Of a stretch of 64,000 bases of DNA, positions 56,630 through 64,000 are shown one piece after another. Made by a program: the position numbers and the translations under genes. The notes below the pieces were generated by a model. The model did no database searches and was not told where the DNA came from. It saw only the letters and a list, made by a program, of their open reading frames with translations. How positions within the stretch are numbered: position 1 is the stretch's first letter; each line of letters starts with the position of its first letter. The stretch comes from Sphaeramia orbicularis (taxonomy: Eukaryota; Chordata; Actinopteri; Kurtiformes; Apogonidae): contig NC_043967.1 of NCBI RefSeq assembly GCF_902148855.1, forward strand, positions 47,377,383 to 47,441,382, given 5' to 3'.

Positions 56630-57245
56630 CTGGGTATATCAGTCTAAGTATTGATGGTATCGATACTAAGGTAAGATAAGATAAGATATTCCTTAAGGTG
56701 AGAATCGGTATCAGATCAACACTAGCATGATGAGATAGATGCTTTTGTTACAGTTTCTAGCCTATACGTCCAGCAAATTACTTGAATTTCCTCACGGAGT
56801 TCACACGAGCGCAGCTTCCCTCCAAGTCTGTATGTCTGTGCAAACAGTGCACCTATCTCTCTCTCTCTCTGACTGAGAGCAGCCTGTGATGGCAGAGAGA
56901 GAAGCACTGTGTGGAGCTTATTCACTGCAGCTGACCAGGAAACCGCCACGTTATGTGTGCAATAAAGTCATTAGCCACTGTGGTAACACCACAGATTTAA
57001 AAGGGGAATTATTTTATTATTTTTATACTGTTAAATTGTTTTCTATTGTAGTTACTTAATTTAAAAAAAACAGGTTTATTTGCCTAAAATCTTTGTACTG
57101 TTTGATCATAACCAACTAACTAAAGGCAAAAATCACAAAATTATTCAACAATCATGACATTTCAAGTAAAAAGTATCAGCGATACTAGCCCTGTATTTAT
57201 TTGGTATCATATCGATACCAAAATTCCCAGTATCACCCACCCTTA
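56630..57245. repeat. hAT-like MITE remnant (tatcgatac type)
   Basis: The right end reads ggtatcatatcgataccaaa and tcccagtatcacccaccc, matching a common fish MITE; the left end (ctgggtatatcag...ggtatcgatac) is a degraded counterpart. An AAGAT pentanucleotide run lies at about 56670-56687. The middle contains an unrelated tract. Confidence 0.5.
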
Positions 57246-57500
57246 CTCATCAGCAGGGGGAAGTCATTTAACAGAACACACTTAGAATAAAATCCACCAA
57301 CAAATAAACACCATGTATCCACAGACTGTATCAGTTACTGAGAAAGGTATAAAGCTCATCGTTTACACACGTCTATATTATGGCATCAAGTTTTCTTCTT
57401 CAAACTAAAACTCATAGACTTAATTTGTCAGACGCTTAAAATAACACTGTCTTATAATCTTCACGTGCTGCATCAGCTGATAGTTTACATTATAGCTGTT
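57245..57500 (+). repeat. Unnamed dispersed repeat, family B, copy 3 (partial)
   Basis: caccatgtatccacagactg, cttcttcaaactaaaactca and gctgcatcagctgatagttt align with 24170-24390. The distal half is absent. Confidence 0.6.
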
Positions 57501-57872
57501 CACTTCGCTCTGTTTTTAGACAGTGATGGAATATCTCTACAGTATATTGTCATCTTTGGCAGAACTTCACAACTCTATTCTAAACACTAATGATAGTATT
57601 AGGTAATTTTTAATATTTGACAGTAGATATACTACATATAGATTCTTTATAGTTCTGTGTGCGTTAAGTTTTAATGTCATTGCACATATGTTACCGTTAA
57701 ACAATTTAGATTTTTCTTACCTCAGCAGGATAAAGATTGACATTAGATCTTTCAATAAATATGCTTAAATTCTGGGCTCAAATGATCAGATGTTCACTTG
57801 TAAATGAAGTGGATTCTGACTTGGATACAAAGGAATGTTCAAAACACATCTGTTTTAAATAGTGTAATCCTC

Positions 57873-58340
57873 TTTATTTCAGTTTTTGACAAAATACCCA
57901 GAAAATTCAAAGCTCCTACGCTTTACAAAAATACGTTCTCTACAAATGTCCTCTGTAGTCTGTCCAGCCTAAACAAAACACAGTGTAGTGTAGAATATCC
58001 AGTAGCAGCCTCCTCGATGAGAAACCCAAACATTCTCTACATGACGCTCCACCCATACAACACAAACATATAAATTAATCACAAGTTTTAAATTAGCAGT
58101 CGACAAATATACATGATTGTAGATCATCCACAACAAAGAGGCAGATTAAATTACAAACATAGCTGTTTTTCAAGTGCTGGCGACAAAAAAGCCTGGATAC
58201 AAGATGTCGTACACTAATAAAAAAATGTGTTTTGGTCCACATGGAAAGATACAGTCCACAGCAGAATGATAGAAAACAGCAGAGCGCTCAGCACAAGAAA
58301 AGGCAACTGAGTTTTCTTCAAGCCAGTAACTTCTCAGCAT
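57873..58340 (-). other. akap9: akap9 3' UTR
   Basis: Minus-strand sequence after the TAG at 58341-58343. A TTTATT at about 57873 (AATAAA on the minus strand) is the likely polyadenylation signal. Plus-strand frames at 57804-58453 are antisense to this UTR and unsupported. Confidence 0.5.
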
Positions 58341-59793
58341 CTATCGTCTCAAGCCAAAGTGCAATTGAGCATATGAAGAAGCACCTGAGGAGACACGGAA
58401 AAGACGGTCAGGAGTGTCTGGAAACATCAAAACATATACACTATTTCCCATAAAGTTGGAAATAGTGTCAAATTCTGCTTTTACTCCTATTTCTACACAT
58501 CAGTAAACGCTGTTGACCAGGTGTAAGGATTACATACTGAGCCCCAGTTACACTTTATCAAGAATAAATCACACAAATCACAATTGTTTCATGAGAAGAG
58601 GTAAAAATATCTTATTCCATTTTTATGTACAACAGTGAATGTCTGAGAATGTTTTCAATTTTCTGATACAATGTTTTAATATGTTCAAAAACACCCCACA
58701 TTTTGACAGAAGATTTTACATATTTTCCCCAATTTTAATGGTGTTTGGTTTTTTTGTTTGTTTGTTTTTTAATCATTCCCTTAATGATGTGCAATAAAAA
58801 AAAAAAACACCACACTCTTAATAGCATCATTTTTCAACATTTGGGTGACGCTTTGTGTCTCTACAGGCAGTGTTTGTTCAGTTGTTTTAGGTCATATATT
58901 TATATTATAGTTTATTTGCAGATTACATACAATAAAGATGTTAAAAAAAAAAAAGTCTGTATCTTCTGTAGCTGAGGTCAAAAACCAAAACTGGCTTATC
59001 GTCATAAAAATCCCAGAAAGTAATCCAAATACAGGCATCCAAATACCATGAAACAGAAAAACACAATACAACTTATATAGATAGATTTGAATACTTAGAA
59101 GTTGAAACAAAACACAAGAAAAATACATGAGACGTTGTAAATTCTCCCTAATTTGATAATTTTTCAGATGTGTTTTAAATAAGAATAATGTACATGCTAA
59201 TTGAAATGGGGACAGATTTTTGTAGATTGATTTTAACACTTTCAGTGCCATGGGCTGATTAAATCGGCTTTACGAAAACAACCTGTAAAGTGCCACGGGC
59301 CGATCAGATCAGCTTTGGAGAACACGCCATATTTGTGTACAAACAAACCATCCACCCCCATTTCTTTCTCACATTTCGATGACGTTCTTTCTGTGTCCCC
59401 CTTTTGAGACCAAGCAGACGGGAATTTGAGGTCACGCGACCGAATAATATTTTTATATCTTTTTAATGTTTCTTATTCTCCGGTGTTTCATCAGAGGGAG
59501 CCCTCCATGCTGGGGGGCGGCTGTGGACTCAGGGGGCTGTGGCGCCTTCTCTCACTGGGGTCCGCTCCTTTCTGGTGGGTGGGGGTCCCAGTTGGCCCTC
59601 TCCCACTAGTTGGGATGCGGGGCTGTGTTGCTGTTGCCTGGTCGCCGGGGTCGGCGGCTGCCTCCTGATGCGGATGGCTCCCTGAGACAGCGCCTCCTAA
59701 ATTGATGTTTTACTTTTACTTGTACATTTTTGTTCTGGTCTACCCGTGCTCAGTCAGTCTTCTTAAGTATGTGTGAGCTTGTGGGTTTGCATG

Positions 59794-59843
<50 letters not shown>

Positions 59844-59939
59844 GGTGAGTGGGTGGGGGGCGGTACTGATTTTTAAACTGATATGTAAAGCACTTTGTGC
59901 TACAGTTTTTAATGTATGAAAAGTGCTATGTAAATAAAG

Positions 59940-59975
<36 letters not shown>

Positions 59976-62900
59976 AATTATGCAAATTATGATCAATAAT
60001 GAATCGGCTGCGTCCGGTGCGTTTTGGATCTAATCAGCAATCGGTCGGATGTTACCGAGCGGTTTCCTGCAGGATTCTTCAAATATTATAAAAACGACGC
60101 GAAATACTGAAAAACGGCCAAATTCTGTGGCACTTTTAAGGCTTATTAGCCCCTTAACTGTCTGGCACTTAAAGAGTTAATTATTTCTCATTTAATTTTT
60201 CTCATTGTTTTTTATTGGACTTTATTTTATGGCTACATTTTGTTGTGTTCATATTTGGTGTTTTAACCTATATTTATATTATGACTGCATGCAGTTTTCT
60301 AAATCATGACTAATTTGGTAAAAAAAAACTTCATTAAGTTTTCTATTATTTGATGTTTGGGCTCCATGTCAACATGAGAGTGAGTGAAGATATTCATTTT
60401 ATGTGAATGCAATCAGGGCAAATATAACAGGATATTAAAAATTCTATATAGAGATTTTTTCTTTCTTTTTTTTTTTTTTTTTTAATTGGAGCAACTTAAT
60501 GCAAATAAAATAAATAAAGTATCTTCCATGTTTTTGTCTCACTGTGTCCTCCTTTCATGTTTGTCCTTTACATTGTGAGACAATAATGTGAATGTTAAAT
60601 ATTGAAATACACCATGTTTCTAATAAAGTACATAGTATTTGTTACCTGATGTCACACTCCCCAGCCTCCTCTGCAAGGCTTCCAGTCTGGAGATGTAGTC
60701 TGTGAGCGCTCGGTCGGGGTCGTAACTCTGTAGATGTGAACAGGTCAGAGCTCCATGGTCTCCAGACACATGGAACCTTCAGGAAAAACACAACAAACAA
60801 CAATTTCACAACCTGAACTGAAACACAGGTTTTTATGATCACATGCTCTGTCGTAGAGAAGACAAACCCAAACCACAAAGACCAAGATATCGAGACTGAA
60901 CCAAGACCGAGACTTTAAGGGGTCAAGACCAAGACCAGAAAACAGACAACTAACTGCACCTAATCATTTCACTTGTTGCAGATTGATATGGTTTGAGGCG
61001 GTAGTTCTCACACTTTTTTTGTCGAGCCCAACTTTGGAGGAAGACAAAATTCCAGGATCCCCCTCAACAATGTAGTAACATCCCTACAGCTGTGGTCTTG
61101 AAATTAAGCCCAGAACCCTCTTCATCTAAGACCGAGACAAGACCAAGACCTTCAGAACTAACCTCAAGAACCAGAACACTAATTACATGTTGGAAAACAT
61201 TTATGCACCGGTACAAAACCTGGAGTCACTTAAAAACAATCTGAACCTCAATAATATGTGCATTTAACATGTGCTATGAAACTACATTTATTTGTATGAT
61301 TTTTGTTTTTTATAGAAGATAGGTTACTAATTAAGGCATGATACATATGTAATATCTAAATATTTTGCAGTAGATTATGCGTTTCCACCTCAAACAGAAA
61401 AAACATTTCAGAGGCTTTTTCTTAATGTACCAAGTATAGTTAGTTATGTGTTACTAATGTGTTAAATGTGTCATTTGTGATTGAAACAATAACTTACAAT
61501 ACAAAGTTTATAACCTCATAAGTTGTTACAGGTCCTTCTCATTTCTGTATCAGCTTATTTTGAAAGAGTACCTGTGGGGTGTGGAGGACATGGCGGATCT
61601 GGGGGATTCACGTCCACTTCGGCCTCTGCTACTGGACACCCCCCCTCCTCCACTTCCTCTGTCTCTGTACATTTCAACGCTGCCTGGATGAAGATAAGGT
61701 GAGTCTCTCGCCTCTGTACCTGAGACACATGAACAAACTCTGTCTTAATGTCAACTCTTACACATTCTCTGACATCCTGAAGTCATAACTGCAGACGTTT
61801 GGGTACCTATCGTCTGTCCTCCACCGTTCTTAGTCACAGTTGTTGTGGAGCTCATCCCTGTCGCCTTGTGCCATCTCTTAACAAGGAATCGCATCCTGAA
61901 GGAAAACAGAAAGAAATAAGTCTGTAATGATGTTCATTTCAACAGTGTTTTAATAGTTCGTATAGAATTTAAGGGAAGAACTCAAGGTATGAACCACAAC
62001 GAAACGCACGTGCATAACAATATGGGAATGAATTTGTGGAACAATTTGAAGGAGTTGGATGAACATATAAATATTATTCACTTAAAAAAATATACAAAGA
62101 ACTTTGGCTGAAGAGGTATAGAGAGGAGGGTGGCTAACATGTTTTTGTTGTTTATTATTTGCATGGTCTGTGCTCATTTAAAAATTTTGTAAACTTTTTT
62201 TCTTTTCTAAAGTGCTTGGCTGCGAGGTTAAAAAAAAGAAAATTAAAGAAAAAATTGTTTATTTTTACATTTTTTTTTGCAAATGATTAATTGCAGCAGT
62301 CAGTGATGACAGATATTATAGTAAGAGGTTGGTTTCACAGTTCTGTTTGAAATTACTATTGTAAATAATAATTTTACAATATTTTGTTAATGGCCTTTTC
62401 ATTCTTAATGTAGTCAATTTGCTGACATGTAAAAGCAGATTTTCTTTTTCTGTGTCTTTGTTTTATTTTATCAGTGAAACAAACAGAAAAAAGCTAAGCT
62501 AAGCTAAACTAAACTAAACTAAACTAAACTAAGTAAAACGCTGAGCTTTGTTGCTGACCTGGATAGGGCAATGGAGACGCGGACGGCAGATCGGAAGCGC
62601 ATCAGCCCCCGTCGACGTTGGCTGAGCGACTCCAGGCTGGAGAGGGACGGTCGACTCCCCATCCTGGACAGGAGCGTCAGCGTTGCCTCCTCACACTCCT
62701 GGAAGCCGCCCAGCAGTAACAGCAGATATTTCTTCTGGTAGATCAGTGCTTTGCGGAAACTTTCAGACCTCAGGTACTTCCCGTACATCCTCTGGAGAAA
62801 GAAACAAGGTGGAAGACGCAGTTAATAGAGATGTAAGAAAACACTGACAGACTTGATTTCTGTAGGAGTCTGTTTTGTGAGAGCGCATCAATGTTATTTT

Positions 62901-64000
62901 GAGTTAATAACTGCTACAAAAAGATTCATAGCACACCCTGAATGCAACCATTTGACTGAACGTATTTAACTCTATGACTTTATCCTCATGATGGTGTGTT
63001 CTTAACAACAGTATTTATATTTGTAAGGCTGCTTTGGCACACAAAAGCAGTTACTTAGAATCTCTGTTTCTGGGGCGACCCAATATCTGGTTATGGTTTG
63101 GTTATAGTAACTATTCATAATATACCTGACTTGTTAAGACTATTTATTGCAAGTTAATTTCTTACTATCATTCCCACATTCCTGTCAACTTTCCACTGTA
63201 AATAAATACACAAAATGCTCCAAAAAATAGAAAGAAATGCCATGTGCAGACTATGATCTTGAGGATTGTGCTCTACCAGGTGAACCACCAGGGAGCCCCA
63301 GGAAGGGATTATTTTGAGCATAAAAATTGGAAAAAACTTTAAAAAATACTCCTCTGTGTGGGGAAAAAAATGTCAATGTATTGATTTGGGAACATTTGTA
63401 TACTGTACCTACCAGATCGTCATTAATACACACTGAGACACCGTCTATCTTCAACATCTCACCGTTTAGGCTACAGTCACTGAACTGCTCCAGAGCGTGG
63501 TTTTACAGAAGTGTCTTGTTTGTTTTATGTGTTACCATCGTTGACTAACCTTGAGAGCAGCGTTGTCAGCCTCAGGTCCACTTATTTCCCGCAGGGTTTC
63601 GGTCCTGACCTCTGCCCTGAGCTGGGCCACCTGGGTCTGGGCCAGATTCAGGGCTTTTTCCAGACGCATCCTTTCTCGAGTCCAGGCTTCCCGCTCCTGA
63701 GAAAGCAGCAGACTTGCGTTGTCAACCTTCCCTGTGCCTCGTCTGCTGGTCGACTGCAGAGAAAAAAGAGGAAATAAGTCAAAATATATCACACCATCTG
63801 ACAGATGACGACAAAAAAATTATTTCATCTGATTTGGCACAAAGCATAGCCTTAATATCAGCTTTGTACTGGATTTCAAAGGTGTAGGATTATTTTGTTC
63901 CATCTGTACTCACACTGCCTGATCCCAGTCCAGCCTGTCGATAGCGTCTGAGCTCATCTTCTAATCGGAGCGTATGGTTCCTCAGATCGTTCTTCTCCTC
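58341..64000 (-). CDS. akap9: AKAP9 C-terminal part with PACT domain (gene continues past 64000)
   Basis: A-kinase anchoring protein 9 (AKAP450), a giant coiled-coil scaffold that anchors PKA and microtubule nucleation factors at centrosome and Golgi; the PACT domain targets it to centrosomes. Exons on the minus strand: 63914-64000 (partial), 63550-63753, 62559-62791, 61807-61895, 61572-61683, 60646-60776 and 58341-58384. Every junction phase agrees. The first two are coiled coil (EEKNDLRNHTLRLEDELRRY; REAWTRERMRLEKALNLAQ). The PACT core is KYLRSESFRKALIYQKKYLL, LLLGGFQECEEATLTLLSRM and RFRSAVRVSIALSR, then MRFLVKRWHKATG; these match AKAP9 better than pericentrin. Late exons read QSYDPDRALTDYISRLEALQ, and the tiny last exon ends LHFGLRR. 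The last intron (58385-60645) carries the piggyBac-like copy B. Confidence 0.95.
59237..60176 (+). mobile_element. TTAA-flanked piggyBac-like composite element, copy B (akap9 last intron)
   Basis: 940 bp between TTAA sites (59233-59236, 60177-60180). CACTTTCAGTGCCATGGGC at the left and TGGCACTTAAAGAG at the right. Its whole internal sequence matches copy A at 42571-43469 in reverse. The size difference is due mainly to a longer TG run (about 59811-59842) and TTA run (about 59941-59973). Confidence 0.85.

Noticed and set aside
57804-58453. Plus-strand frames of 89 and 73 codons
   Set aside because: Antisense to the akap9 3' UTR and last exon, without splice signals or family resemblance.
63233-63305. 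tRNA-like sequence (minus strand ggctccctggtggttcacct, then ggtagagcac)
   Set aside because: Looks like an A-box and a SINE head, but no B-box, cloverleaf or SINE body follows.

Overview
The window is nuclear DNA from a ray-finned fish, most likely a percomorph-like teleost. Vertebrate genes are split by GT-AG introns, and the DNA is AT-rich, full of microsatellites and crowded with typical fish DNA transposons, MITEs and LINE 3' tails. The gene order KRIT1-CYP51-AKAP9 is also fish/vertebrate. I see no CRISPR array, operon, rRNA or convincing tRNA.

Layout. 1-800: last coding exon and 3' end of prcc (+). 2571-8449: complete mrpl9 (-), seven coding exons, 298 aa. Its introns hold a TA-flanked palindromic MITE and a hAT element with an apparently intact Tc1-type transposon inside it. 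10603-13392: a small four-pass membrane protein of the TMEM272-like family (-), about 186 aa. 15000-17249: a bacterial-type phosphatidylinositol phospholipase C-like protein (PLC-X fold, -), with a possible noncoding first exon near 19.5 kb. 19.7-32.1 kb: a gene desert of decayed repeats. 32.2-34.6 kb: a rapunzel-family gene (+) with its coding region in one exon and a CArG box and AP-1 site upstream. 36.2-46.5 kb: complete krit1 (+), 16 coding exons, 742 aa. 48.1-54.5 kb: complete cyp51 (+), 10 exons, 499 aa. 57.9-64.0 kb: the 3' end of akap9 (-), including the PACT domain.

The spliced models of mrpl9, krit1 and cyp51 sum to exact multiples of three, and all akap9 junction phases agree, which is strong internal support. 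The genes are housekeeping or developmental and do not form one pathway: mitochondrial translation (mrpl9), endothelial junction and Rap1 signalling (krit1), sterol synthesis (cyp51), centrosome/Golgi scaffolding (akap9), and fin and skeletal growth (rapunzel). krit1 and cyp51 run head-to-tail and akap9 converges on them, as in mammals, but no LRRD1 is seen between them. The left part (prcc, mrpl9) corresponds to human 1q, the right part to human 7q21.

The unusual content is mostly mobile DNA: a nested hAT/Tc1 insertion whose empty site is preserved in a second hAT copy at 46.6 kb; two 0.9-kb TTAA-flanked (piggyBac-like) elements in opposite orientation 16 kb apart; two long palindromes; a foldback element against the krit1 promoter; and several multi-copy families without a name I can give. 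I did not find a convincing new biological system.
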